Of a stretch of 64,000 nt of DNA, positions 45,283 to 55,909 are shown piece by piece. This DNA is from Montifringilla adamsi (Eukaryota > Chordata > Aves > Passeriformes > Passeridae): contig JAGGNK010007449.1 in the NCBI GenBank assembly GCA_017590115.1, forward strand, positions 65,068-129,067, in the 5' to 3' direction. Both the position numbers and the translations under genes were made by a program. The notes beneath the pieces were generated by a model. That model was not told where the DNA came from. It ran no database searches and saw only the letters and a list, made by a program, of their open reading frames with translations. Positions within the stretch are counted from its first letter, which is position 1; every line of letters starts with the position of its first letter.

Positions 45283-45350
45283 CTGGCTGGTGACAAAGGC
45301 CACCCCCGGCTGGTGACAGGGCCACCCCCGGCTGGTGACAGAGGCCACGG
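45283..45350 (+). repeat. 23-bp repeat, GGCCACCCCCGGCTGGTGAC
   Basis: Three to four copies end 65 bases before exon I. Confidence 0.9.
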
Positions 45351-45414
45351 CGCTGGCAGCGATGGTGCTGCGCTCTAACCCTGGCATCATTCTCTTGTGC
45401 TCTTTCCTGCCCAG

Positions 45415-45497
45415 TGACTACATCATCGAGGAGAAGACGGCCGTGCTGCAGAAGCGGGAGCATGAGGGCTTCGGCTTCGTCCTGCGCGGGGCCAAAG
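45415..45497 (+). CDS. SHANK3: SHANK3 exon I (PDZ, carboxylate-binding loop)
   Basis: This 83-base exon, phase 2 to 1, encodes S (split) DYIIEEKTAVLQKREHEGFG then FVLRGAK and one base. GFGF is the SHANK version of the GLGF loop that holds the ligand C-terminal carboxylate. VLQK.(D/E)HEGFGFVLRGAK is the SHANK3 type; SHANK1 has LLQKKDSEGFGF. The acceptor is TTTCCTGCCCAG at 45414, with a good CTAAC branch point at 45375-45379. The donor is G|GTAAGC at 45498. A 4-copy GGCCACCCCYGGCTGGTGAC repeat sits just upstream at 45283-45350, and a GC-rich block lies at 44440-44900. Confidence 0.97.
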
Positions 45498-45639
45498 GTA
45501 AGCCCGGATCCGCTTTTCCAGACGTTTTTCCTAGGATTTTTTTTTTTTCCCCGTTTTTTTTGGGTTTTTTCTCAGGGTTTTTTTTCTCCCCCGGGAAGCG
45601 GCGTGGTTGTGCAGCGTTGGGGAAAGGGCTGGGGGGGGT

Positions 45640-47420
45640 CGGGTTGGGGTGATGGCGTGGGCTGGGGTTTGGGGTTTGGGGGGGTTTTGGCGCTGGTGGT
45701 GCCTTGGAATTTTTGGGAATTTTCACTCCGTTTCCCTCCGGGAATGAATGGTTCAGGGTTCTCATTCCCGCTAATCCTGCCGGGCTCCAAAGGGATTTTC
45801 TTCCCTGGCTCGCTTCGGTGTCGTGGTCTGGGGTTGTGGGTTTGGAGTTCCGGGGGTTTTGCTGCTGGTGCTGCTCGTGGTGCCTTGGAATTTTTGGGAA
45901 TCTTCAGTTCGCTTCCCTGAGGGAATGAACAGCCCCTGCTCAGCTCCGGAGCCCCATTCCCAGCAATCCTGGGGGGCTCCAAGGGGATTTTCCTCCCTGG
46001 ATTTCTCCGGTTCAATGCCATGTCCTGCTGCCATCGTGGCTCTCGAAATTTTGGGGCTTCTGGTGCTGGTGCTGGCTTGGAATTTTTGGGAATTGTCGCT
46101 GCTTTTTCCTTAGAGAATGAATGGCTCAGGGTTCTCATTCCCGGGATTCTCATTCCCAGGCTCCAAAGGGATTTTCCTCCCTGGCTCATTCAGTGTCGCG
46201 GTCTGGGGTTGTGGGTTTGGGGTTTTGGGGGGGGGGGTTGGTGCTGGTGGTGCCTTGGAATTTTTGGGAATTTTCACTCCTTTTCCCTCAGGGAATGAAC
46301 AACCCTTGCTCGGCTCGGGATCCTCATTCCCAGTAATCCTGGGGGGCTCCAAGGGGATTTTCCTCCCCGGATTTCTCCGGTTCTGTGCCATGTCCTGTTG
46401 CCATCGTGGCTCTCTCGGAATTTTGGGGGTTTTGGTGCTGGTGCTGCTTGTGGTGCCTTGGAATTTTTTGGGAATTTTTGCTCCTTTTCCCTGGGAGAAT
46501 GAACGGCTCCGGAGCCACATTCCCAGCAATCCTGGGGAGCTCCAAGGGGATTTTCCTCCCTGGAATTCTCTGGCTCAGTGCCGTGTCCTGCTGCCATCGT
46601 GGCTCTCTCGGAATTTTGGGCTGGTGCTGCTCGTGGTGGCTTGGAATTTTTGGGAATTGTCGCTGCTTTTCCCTGAGGGATGAACGGCTCAGGATTCTCA
46701 TTCCTGGGATTCTCATTCCCAGGCTCCAAAGGGATTTTCCTCCCTGGCTCATTCGGTGGCGTGGTCTGGGCTTGTGGCTTTGGGGTTTTGGGGGGTTTGG
46801 TGCTGGTGGTGCCTTGGAATTTTTGGGAATTTTCACTCCTTTTCCCTGAGGGATGAACAGCTCAGGATCCTCATTCCCAGTAATCCTGGGGAGCTCCAGG
46901 GGGATTTTCCTCCCTGGATTTCTCCGGTTCTCTCCGGTTCTGTGCCGTGTCCTGGTGCCATCGTGGCTCTCTCAGAATTTTGTGGGTTTTGGTGCTGGTG
47001 GTGCCTTGGAATCTTTGGGAATTTTCACTTCTTTTCCCCCGGCGAATGAACAGCTCGGGATTCTCATTCCCGGTTATCCGGGGGGGGCTCCAAAGGGATT
47101 TTCCTCCCCGGATTTCTCCGGTTCAGTGCAGTGTCCTGCTGCCATCGTGGCTATCTCGGAATTTTCGGGAGGTTTTCTGTGGATGCTGCTTGGAATTTTT
47201 GGGAATTGTCACTTTGCTTCCCGGAGCGATGAACGGCCCCTGCCCAGCTCCGGAGCCCCATTCCCAACAGTTCTGGGGGGCTCCAAAGGGATTTCCTTCC
47301 CTCATTCCCTCTTCTCCTTTCCCACTTTCTGGGGGTTTTGGTGTGGATGCTGCTTGGAATTTTTGGGAATTTTCACTCATTTTCCCTGTGGGAATGAACA
47401 GCCCCTTCCCAGCTCCATCC
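45640..47420 (+). repeat. 180-190 bp array after exon I, about ten units
   Basis: TTGGAATTTTTGGGAAT recurs near 45704, 45885, 46076, 46254, 46457, 46641, 46813, 47006, 47188 and 47354. Units also share GGGCTCCAAAGGGATTTTCC and GCCATCGTGGCTCTC. Confidence 0.93.
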
Positions 47421-48334
47421 GTGGCTTTTTGGGGTTGGAGTGCTCGGAGCTTTTCCCTGGATTTTGGCCGGGGAGAGCTTTTGGGATCCCTGGGGAAAAC
47501 CAGGAGAGCTTTTCCTGCTGCTCCCACCCCAGAGCTCATTCCCGGCTCATCCCGGGGTTCTCCCAGGTCCAGGACCTTTCCTGGGAGTTTCCCATGGCTC
47601 CTTTGGCCAGAATTCCACATTATTGCTGCAAAAAAAAAAAAAAAAAGAATGCCTTGGAGACTCTGGAATGTTCCTGTGGATTTAGGGAAGAGGAGGCGGG
47701 AGAAGCTCGGGATGGAGAGACCTCTCCACCCCCGGCATTCCCAGGAGCAGAGGGACAGCGGAGCCGTTTTCCACGTGGGAGGAAAGCTGGGAAGAGCTGC
47801 AGATCCAGGCTGGAATGGGATTTTCCAGGAGAACTCCTGGATTTATGTCCTTCTGTCCTTTCTCCCAAGGTTTGCATCCCAGTGGGAATTTTCCTCCCAT
47901 TCCCTATGGACTTTCCATCCCTGGAGCACCAAGTGAAAGTTCGGGGCCCAAAATGGCATCCATGGGGTTTTTGTCCAGGATCAATCCCACAGTTTTTGTG
48001 TCGGGAAAACCGGGAAATTTAATCCAATTCCCTGGTTTTTCCCCCCCTTTTTTTTTTTTTTTCCTTCCTGACTCTCCTGCCATTCCCGGTTTCCCTTCAT
48101 GTTCCGAGGCTGAGGGAAGCGCTCGGAGCAGGGGTGTGGCTCTGTGGGATTTGGGAATTCTGTGGGATTTGGGAAATCTGTGGGATTTGGGAATTCTGTG
48201 GGACACAGGAAGCACACAGATGCAGAAGGGTCCTGGCATGGTAGATCCAGAATCTGGGAATGCTCCCTCTGAAGCAGCATTCCCAAGTCAGGGAAGTGGC
48301 TTGGAATCCTCCCCATTTCCCAGCCCCTCATCCC

Positions 48335-48630
48335 ACTATTCCATGGATTTTGAGCTGGGATTCCATGGATTTTAGATTGGGAATTTGCGCCATCCATGTC
48401 ACCACTGCCCCCTTTGGATTTTCCTGGAAAACCACTCCAGGCCTGTGGGGAAAAGAGGGAAAAGGGGCTGGAAAAGGCAGGGCTGCTATTCCATGGATTT
48501 TGGGCTGGGATTCCATGGATTGGGAATTTGCGCCATCCATGTCACCACTGCCCCCTTTGGATTTTCCTGGAAAACCACTCCAGGCCTGTGGGGAAAAGAG
48601 GGAAAAGGGGCTGGAAAAGGCAGGGCTGGA
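48335..48630 (+). repeat. Two-copy 147-bp duplication
   Basis: GCGCCATCCATGTCACCACT and CCTGGAAAACCACTCCAGGC occur in both copies with almost no change, which suggests a recent duplication. Confidence 0.93.
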
Positions 48631-48909
48631 GCTTCATCCCGCGCAGAGGGAGGGAGGCGGATTTTGGGATGATCCTCAAAGGAATTTGCTCTTCCTGCTG
48701 CAAATTCCTCCCTGGAATTTTTCCCATTCCATGGGAGCGCTTCCAGGGAAAAGGCTCTGCCCACCCTGGGGTCCTTCCCAGCCCATCCCAGCTCCGGCAC
48801 TTCCCAATTCCCAAGGGGAACACCCCATCCCGTTCCATCCCAGGGATCTGAGTTATTCCCATTTATCCCAGTCCCTGCAGCTCTCAGAGCTGGGCTTGCC
48901 CCACATCCA

Positions 48910-49285
48910 ATCCCTTGGGAATTCCCAGGGAATCTGTGGCTCTCCCTGGATCCCCGGAATTGTCCAGGACCAGGTTGGAGCAGCCTAGGATCATGGAATT
49001 CCATCCTGGAATGGGATGAGCTTTGAGGGCTCTTCCCATCCAACCCATTCCATGATTTTAGGGGTAACAGGGATGTGTCCTAAAATCCAAATTAAGGGAA
49101 CAAATCCAAGTTTTTGCTGGATGGGATGAGCTTTCCTTGGTTTGCCTGGAGAGAACCGGTTTCATTCCCAAAATTCCCAAGATTATTCCTTCCTGTGGAT
49201 CTTCTGAAGGAGCCAATCCCAAGGGAAAGGAGGAGAGGGAACGGCCTCGAGCTGGGCTTGGGGGTTGGATATTCCAGGTGGGAAT
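48910..49285 (+). mobile_element. CR1 fragments, sense
   Basis: 48910-49055 has AGGACCAGGTTGGAGCAGCC and AACCCATTCCATGATTTTAG. 49205-49285 has GAACGGCCTCGAGCTGGGCT. Confidence 0.72.
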
Positions 49286-49479
49286 TCCCTGAGCTCAGAA
49301 CGTGCCAGGATCTGTGGAATCAATGGATCCTTTGGGAATTCCATGGGCTCAGAGCTTGCTGGGATTCGCTGAGGACTGGAGGATCCTTTGGGAATTCCCT
49401 GGGTTTGGAACTTCCTGGGATCTGTGGGATGGGGATCTGCTCCAGCTGCCTGACCACTCCAGGGATGATCAGGATGGGA

Positions 49480-49740
49480 ATTGGTGTCTCCAGGATGGAA
49501 TTTGGTTTCTCAGGATGGATTTTGGTTCCTCAGGATGGGATTTTGGTGTCCCCAGGTTGGAATTTGGTGTTTCCAGGATGGAATTTGATCCCCAAGATGG
49601 GATTTGGTCCCTCCAGGATGGGACTTGGTCCCTCAGGATGGAGTTTGACGTTCCCCTGAATGGGATTTGGTGTCCCCAGGTTGGGATTTGGTTCCCTCCC
49701 GGATGGATTTTGTCCCTCCAGGATGGATTTTGGTGCTCCC
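49480..49740 (+). repeat. About 30-bp array, CCAGGATGGGATTTGGTCC
   Basis: About nine copies of TCCAGGATGGAATTTGGT with small changes. Confidence 0.92.
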
Positions 49741-50234
49741 AATCCTTCCTGGTGACCCAGCTCTGCCAGGGCTTCTCCTGCAGCTGGCTCTGGAATTCCA
49801 GCTGGGAATTGTGGGAATTTAAACCCAGGAATTCCCAATTCCCCAACCAGGGCGTCCAATCAGGGGTTCCAATGGCGCTTCCCGGAATTTTGAGTCCGGA
49901 GTTTTGGTGGGAAAGGCTGAACCTCCTGGTCAGGGAATTCCCCTCATTCCCAGTGGGAACTTCCTGGATTTAATTCCCAGTTTTTTGGTTTGGTTCTCCC
50001 AATGGATGGGAGACTCTTCCCATTGGATTTCCTCCCTGGGAGGGCACTTAGGGATGGATTTTCCATGATTTCCGCAGCTGGAGCATTCCCTGGATTGGGT
50101 TGAGATGGTTTGGTTCCAAACTGGCTTTGGGGATGTCTGAGCTGGGAGAGATGGGTCAGGATTCCCAGGATTTGCTGGGAGCAAGGATGTCCTTCTCCGC
50201 TTCCTTCTCCATCCCCAGGGGCTGGAAAACCTGG

Positions 50235-50895
50235 GATAAAAATTCCCAAGGCCAGGACAGGGCTTGGAGCAGCCCAGGATAGTGGGAAGTGTCCAAGGGT
50301 TGGAATTGGGTGGGATTTGGGTCCCTTCCCACCCAAACCATTCCAGGGGGAGCTCCAGTGCTCCCGACACCAGGAGGACCAGGAAATCCTGGAGCCAATC
50401 CAGAGGATTGCATCAGCTTCCCTCTGGAAAACTGGGAATGTTCTCCTGGAGAGGAGAACCCTGCATCCCTGGAGTGTCCAAGGAAAGGTTGGAGAAATCT
50501 GGGATCGTGAGAATTGTCCCTGTGTCCCTTTGACCCATCCTGGATAAAATTCTGCTCCCAGAATTATTCCATAGGGAGACAATTCCCTGTTCCTGAGCAT
50601 TTTCCCATTTGCCAAATCCTTCAGGCTCCGGCAGCGCTTCACAAATCCTGGATCACGACGTGCACCCGCCGTGGGCTGGTGGCTCCCAGCCCACGGAAAA
50701 AGCTGGAAAAGTGCCTGGAATGACACATGGATAACTCAGGGGATGGATGGGCATGGGATGCGATGGGATCCATGGGAATGTGGGATTCGCTCCGTGAAAT
50801 TTATCCCAGAGAATCCATGGCTGCCCCTGGATCCCTGGAAGTGTCCAAGGCCAGGTTGGACACTTGGAGCAGCCTGGGATAGCAGGAGATGGAAT
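50235..50895 (+). mobile_element. CR1 fragments, sense, around an unidentified repeat
   Basis: 50235-50350 has GGGCTTGGAGCAGCCCAGGA and CCTTCCCACCCAAACCATTC. 50810-50895 has CCATGGCTGCCCCTGGATCC and AAGGCCAGGTTGGACACTTG. Between them, 50560-50690 is the second copy of the unidentified repeat at 42520-42650, in opposite orientation. Confidence 0.7.
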
Positions 50896-51687
50896 CCTGG
50901 AAGGATCCTGGAGGATTTGGAGAGCGCTCCGACGTTCCGTCGGAATGTCTAAAAATAGGGATGAGCTGTCAAGCGTTTGCCACTTCTCCCAGGAAAGGCA
51001 GAAATCGTGGAAAGCCGTTGGTGGGAAGCAGCTGAGAAGCTTCAGCACATGGAGGGGTGGCAGGGAAAGGTTCCCTGGGTGTGATCCGTGCCGGAGTGGA
51101 AAAATCCCGCCTAAAATGCGGGAGAAAAAACGGAGAGAGGAGAAGTCTTGGATCTGGGTGGGATCAGAGGCCTGGATTTGGCGGGAAGGGAGGGGAACGT
51201 TGGGAATGTTGCTGGAAAGAGGTCAAAGGAGAGGCCACCGGGGTCACCTCGGGGATCTGGGCTCCGTCCCCTCCTAAAAATCCATTTATTGGGAAAATTT
51301 GTAGGCGTGAGAATTTCTCCCAGCTTCTGATCCGCTCCAGGCGGATTTGGGAATGAAGAGACCCCGCGACTCCAGGGGAAGGACTCAGCTGGAAGTGAGA
51401 GGGAGAAGGGAAAACTTGGGATAAGGAGGGCACAAAGGATTGAATGGATAGATTTTCCTCAGGCTGGATTGTCCCAGCGGGAATTTCTCCTGTTTTTCGG
51501 AGCTTTGGCGGGTCTGGGTGGATCCTTGGAATCCATTCCAGGAGCTGAAGGTTTGGGATCGACCTGGGTGGAATTCACAGGTCCTGGGAATGGAAACGCT
51601 TGGTAAACTTCCTGTGCTGTGCCCGTGGGATCTCCTGGATCCCGGGGATCCTCGGGATGGGCTGGGAGGTCCTTCCCAGGCAGGCCC

Positions 51688-51986
51688 CACCAGGACTGGG
51701 GAATTGTGGAATCCTTGCCCATGGAATGCCGGCAGTGCCTCGGGAAGGGCCCCCGAGCCCCCCTGGGCTGGGCAGGGGCTGCCAGGGATCCGTGCAGGGA
51801 GAGCCCGGGAAAAGTGGGATCAGCCGCGGGCTGGGGCCAGGGCAGCTCTGCTGGGATCGGGGCAGGGATCGGGAATGTCCTTCTGGCTCTGCCCAGCTCC
51901 TGCCAGGAGCCAGCGGGGATCGGGATCTGCTCCAGGGAATGAGCCCCGGGAAAAGAGGGAGCGGCCTCAGCCTGGCCCAGGGCAGG
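51688..51986 (+). repeat. Inverted repeat arm, 5' of exon J
   Basis: GGGGAATTGTGGAATCCTTG at the left and CCTGGCCCAGGGCAGG at the right pair with 55051 down to 54752. The arm is GC rich, about 299 bases, and matches with few changes. Beyond 51986 weaker CR1 similarity continues. Confidence 0.9.
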
Positions 51987-52310
51987 CCCAGCTCCCACAT
52001 TTGGGATGGTTTTCCATGGAAAGGGCTCAGCCCTTGGCAGGAGCTGCCCAGGGAGCTTTGGAGTCCCATCCTGGAGTGTCCCAGGAATTCCTGGATGTGC
52101 CTCTGCTCCAAGCAACACCTCCCGCTGTCCCAGATTGCTCCATCCTGGTGGATTTTTTCAGGGAATTCATGGAGTCCCCATCCCTGGAAGCGTCCAAAGA
52201 ACCTGAGGGTGCTGCACTCAGGAATGTGGTACAGGGGGGGCTTTGGGAGCGCTGGGAATGGTTGGATCTGATGGGATTTTCCAACCCAAATGACTCCATG
52301 ACTCCATCTT
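51905..52310 (+). mobile_element. CR1 fragment, sense
   Basis: GAGCGGCCTCAGCCTGGCCC, GGAGCTTTGGAGTCCCATCC, GGAATGGTTGGATCTGATGG and TTTTCCAACCCAAATGACTC. The 3' end leads straight into the GATTCCATCTTG array. Confidence 0.85.
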
Positions 52311-52440
52311 GGATTCCATCTTGGATTCCATCTTGGATTCCATTATTAGTTCCATTATTGATTCCATCTTTGATTCCTTCTTGGATTCCTTCATTAACTC
52401 CATCATTGGTTCCATCACTGATTCCATCACTGAGGTGGGA
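52293..52440 (+). repeat. GATTCCATCTTG array at a CR1 tail, first block
   Basis: TGACTCCATGACTCCATCTT then GGATTCCATCTT units. CR1 elements normally end in a few octamers of ATTCTATG type; here they have expanded. Confidence 0.88.
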
Positions 52441-52700
52441 ACAGGGACAGGATAAGGGGACACAACCTCAGGCTGTGCCAGGGCATCTCCAGGTTGAATA
52501 ATGGAAAAATCCTTTCCAGGAAAAAACCTGGAAAGGTTTTTCTAGCCCTGGCACAGGGGTGGAATCCCCATTCCCGGTGGGATTCAAATCCATGCGGATG
52601 TGGCACTTGGGGACAGGGATGGGGGGTGGCCTTGGCAGTGCTGGGAACGGTTGGATTTTACGTTCTCCAAGGAATTTTCCAAACCAAATGACTCCATGAC
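52440..52700 (+). mobile_element. CR1 fragment, sense
   Basis: AACCTCAGGCTGTGCCAGGG, CATGCGGATGTGGCACTTGG and GGCCTTGGCAGTGCTGGGAA follow the CR1 3' order. Confidence 0.82.
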
Positions 52701-53270
52701 TCCATCATTGATTCCATGACTGAGTTTATTATTGGCTCCATCTTGGATTCCATCTTGGATTCCATCATTGATTCCATTATTAGTTATATGACTGTGTACA
52801 TTATTTATTCCATCTTGGATTCCATCATTGATTCCTTCTTTGGTTCCTTTATTGATTCCTTCATTGATTCCATTATTAGTTCCATTATTGATTCCATCAT
52901 TAGTTCCATTATGGATTCCATCTTGGATTCTTCCATTGATTCCTTCATTGATTCCATCTTGGATTCCATCACTGATTCCATCTTGGATTCCATCATTGAT
53001 TCCATTATTGATTCCGTCATTGTTTCTATCGTTAGTTCCATTATTGATTCTGTCTTGGATTCTTCCATTGATTCCTTCATTGATTCCATCTTGGATTCCA
53101 CCATTGATTCCATTATTGATTCCATCATTGATTCCATCGTTAGTTCCATTATTGATTCCATCTTGGATTCCATTATTGATTCCATCTTGGAATCAATATT
53201 CATTCATTATTTCCATGATTGATTCCATCATTGATTCCAATACTGGTTCCACCTTGGATTCCATCACTGA
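52690..53270 (+). repeat. GATTCCATCATT array at a CR1 tail, second block
   Basis: About 45 copies of the 12-base GATTCCATCATT/GATTCCATCTTG words. It reads as a stop-free IDSIIDSILDS-type peptide, which has no coding meaning. Confidence 0.93.
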
Positions 53271-53420
53271 GGTGGGAACAGGGACAGGAGAAGGGGTGGG
53301 ATTCAAATCCATGAATCCATGGATGTGGCACCCGGGGACACGGATCAGGGGTGGCCTCGGCACTGCTGGGAACGGTTGCGCTCTGAGGCTTTTCCAGCTC
53401 CGTAATTCCATGATTTTAGG
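53270..53420 (+). mobile_element. CR1 3' end fragment, sense
   Basis: GGATGTGGCACCCGGGGACA, GGCCTCGGCACTGCTGGGAA and AATTCCATGATTTTAGG. It ends 80 bases before exon J. Confidence 0.82.
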
Positions 53421-53500
53421 AATGCTGTGGACAGGCTGAGCCTTCCCTTATGGAATTTCCTTTGAAATCCCTCAATTCCCCTTCCCGTTGTGTTTTCCAG

Positions 53501-53625
53501 CCGAGACCCCGATTGAGGAGTTCACGCCCACGCCGGCATTCCCAGCGCTGCAGTACCTGGAATCCGTGGATGTGGAAGGAGTCGCCTGGAGAGCGGGATT
53601 GCGCACGGGGGACTTTCTGATCGAG
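53501..53625 (+). CDS. SHANK3: SHANK3 exon J (PDZ core)
   Basis: This 125-base exon, phase 1 to 0, encodes A (split) ETPIEEFTPTPAFPALQYLE followed by SVDVEGVAWRAGLRTGDFLIE. It is identical, as far as I recall, to mammalian SHANK3 here; SHANK1 and SHANK2 have VDEGGVAW. It covers the long beta2-beta3 loop and strands of the class I PDZ that binds SAPAP/GKAP C-termini at the postsynaptic density. The acceptor is TGTTTTCCAG at 53500 and the donor is GAG|GTGAGC at 53626. The exon lies between the arms of an inverted repeat of about 300 bp (51688-51986 and 54752-55051). Confidence 0.97.
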
Positions 53626-53689
53626 GTGAGCTCCTCGTGGAATTCCACTCCTTCCCTGGGAATTTTGGGAATTGCCCAGGGGTTTTGGA

Positions 53690-53870
53690 ATTCTCCCAGG
53701 TATGGGTCAGGAGGATACGGAGTCCTCCAGGTCGTGGAACTTCCAGAGGTTCTTTGGATGTGGATCCGGAGGGATCCTGGTGTTCTCCAGGAGTGGATCA
53801 GGAGGATCTGGAATTCTCCAGGTGTGGATCCAGATGGATCCAGAGTCCCCCAGTGCTGGTGAATCCCCTT
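53690..53870 (+). repeat. About 40-bp array, TCCAGGTGTGGATCCAGA, first block
   Basis: Four to five copies of CTCCAGGTGTGGATCCAGAG with GGATCCAGAGTCC. The same array resumes at 55910. Confidence 0.88.
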
Positions 53871-54179
53871 GGAATTGTGGCTGCTCCATCCCATGGAGAA
53901 CACACCAGGATTTCAGAGTATTCCCTGGATTTGTTGGTGCTTTAGGGATTTTCCTGGCTGGAGGAGGAACTTCGGATGTTCCATGGGATTGGTGGGAACA
54001 GGATAGGGCTGGAGGTTGGAAAGGCGGAAAAAAGGTTGTCCAGTGGGAAATCCAAGGAATGATTCAGGGGCTGGATCCAGGCACTGCTTTGGTTGGAAAG
54101 GAATCATGGAAAGTTGGATTCCAATGGAATGCTTGGAGTGTTGGGATTGGGATGGATCCTGCTAGACTAGGAGAGCTGA

Positions 54180-54510
54180 GAATGTTCCCCTGGAGAAGAG
54201 AAGGATCCAGGGAGAGCTTCCAGCACATTCCAGGGCCTGAAGGGGCTCCAGGAGAGCTGCAGAGGGACTGGGGACAAGGGATGGACAGGACCCAGGGAAT
54301 GGCTCCCACTGCCAGAGGGCAGCCATGGATGGGATACTGGGAATGAGGAATTCCTGGCTGGGCTGGAATTGCCAGAGCAGCTGGGGCTGCCCCTGCATCC
54401 CTGGCAGTGCCCAAGGCCAGGCTGGACACTGGGGCTGGAGCAGCCTGGGATGGTGGGAGGAGTCCATGGAATGAACTTTGAGGGTCCTTCCCACCCAGAC
54501 CATTCCAGGA
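54180..54510 (+). mobile_element. CR1 LINE fragment, sense
   Basis: CTTCCAGCACATTCCAGGGC, GAGCTGCAGAGGGACTGGGG, CCAGAGCAGCTGGGGCTGCC and CCAAGGCCAGGCTGGACACT. Reverse-complement partner at 55060-55385 and close relative of 28130-28500. Confidence 0.85.
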
Positions 54511-54751
54511 TTCCATTTGGGATGAATCTCTGGCATTTTGTGCTGCTGGATGAGCTTTGGGTGGGAATCTGATCCCGATTTTCCCTGCACTGAGGATTTC
54601 AGGCTCTGTCTCCATGGAAAGCAGGGAGGAGACCTGGGACATTCCCACTCCTGCTTGTCCTGACAGGAGGAGGAGGAAAACAAAGCCTGGAGGGGTTTGG
54701 GGTGGCTGGAGACCCCTTTCCGTGGAGAAATTCCCAAAAATCCAATCCAAA

Positions 54752-55051
54752 CCTGCCCTGGGCCAGGCTGAGGCCGCTCCCTCTTTTCCCGGGGCTCATT
54801 CCCTGGAGCAGATCCCGATCCCCGCTGGCTCCTGGCAGGAGCTGGGCAGAGCCAGAAGGACATTCCCGATCCCTGCCCCGATCCCAGCAGAGCTGCCCTG
54901 GCCCCAGCCCGGGGCTGATCCCACTTTTCCCGGGCTCTCCCTGCACGGATCCCTGGCAGCCCCTGCCCAGCCCAGGGGGGCTCGGGGGCCCTTCCCGAGG
55001 CACTGCCGGCATTCCATGGGCAAGGATTCCACAATTCCCCAATCCTGGTGT
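54752..55051 (-). repeat. Inverted repeat arm, 3' of exon J
   Basis: Pairs with 51688-51986 base for base over nearly all its length. Landmarks are CCTGCCCTGGGCCAGG and AGGCACTGCCGGCATTCCAT. Confidence 0.9.
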
Positions 55052-55059
55052 GGTTTGGG

Positions 55060-55385
55060 TTGGAAGAACCTCAAAGCCATCCACTTCCAACCCCTGGACA
55101 CCTCCCGAGATCCCAGGCTGCTCCAACCTTTCCTTGGACACTGCAGGGATGCAGGGGCAGCCCCAGCTGCTCTGGCAATTCCAGCCCAGCCAGGAATTCC
55201 TCATGGCCAAGATCCCATCCATGGCTGCCCTCTGGCACTGGGAGCCATTCCCTGGGTCCTGTCCATCCCTTGTCCCCAGTCCCTCTGCAGCTCTCCTGGA
55301 GCCCCTTCAGGCCCTGGAATGTGCTGGAAGCTCTCCCTGGATCCTTCTCCTCTCCAGGAGAACATTCCCAGTTTTCCTAGCCTGG
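55060..55385 (-). mobile_element. CR1 LINE fragment, antisense
   Basis: GGCAGCCCCAGCTGCTCTGG, CTGCCCTCTGGCACTGGGAG and GGCCCTGGAATGTGCTGGAA, the reverse of 54180-54470. Confidence 0.85.
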
Positions 55386-55699
55386 CTCCAGAGGGGCTCC
55401 ATCCTTGGAGCAGATCCGGAGCCTCCTCTGGATTCGTTCCAGTGGATTCAGGAGCTGTTTTGGGAATTCTCTGAGCTTTCTTCCCCACTGAGAATTGTCC
55501 CTTTCCCTCCAAGCGCTGGGAGCTCATTTTGTCCTTGGAATCCAATTTCCAGATCTTCCTCCTCTCCGCCTTTTCCATGGATAATTTCCCGGCTCCAGCC
55601 TTGCATATTCCCTGAACTTCCTTTTGGGGCCACTGTGACACCGGGAATGTCCCGTGCCCGAGAGAGGCTTCCCAAAATCCTGGAGCTGTTCCTGTGTGC

Positions 55700-55890
55700 T
55701 TCTCCTCAGAATCCCAGGATCCGTGGGCTTGGAAAAGAATTCCAAGGGCACCAAGTCCAAGCTGGGCCTGGTCCCCAGCTCTGAGCACTGAGTGGAATTC
55801 CAGGAATTCCTTGGACACCTCCAGGGATGGGCACTCCAAAGCTCCTTGGGCAGCCCCTGCCAAGGCCTGACCCCCTTGCCATGGGGAAAT
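55700..55890 (-). mobile_element. CR1 fragment, antisense
   Basis: GGAAAAGAATTCCAAGGGCA, ACACCTCCAGGGATGGGCAC and TTGGGCAGCCCCTGCCAAGG. Confidence 0.8.
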
Positions 55891-55909
55891 TCCTGCTGAT
55901 TCCAAACTT

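Noticed and set aside
52716..53222. Ile/Asp/Ser repeat peptide
   Set aside because: Translation of the GATTCCATC array derived from CR1 tails.
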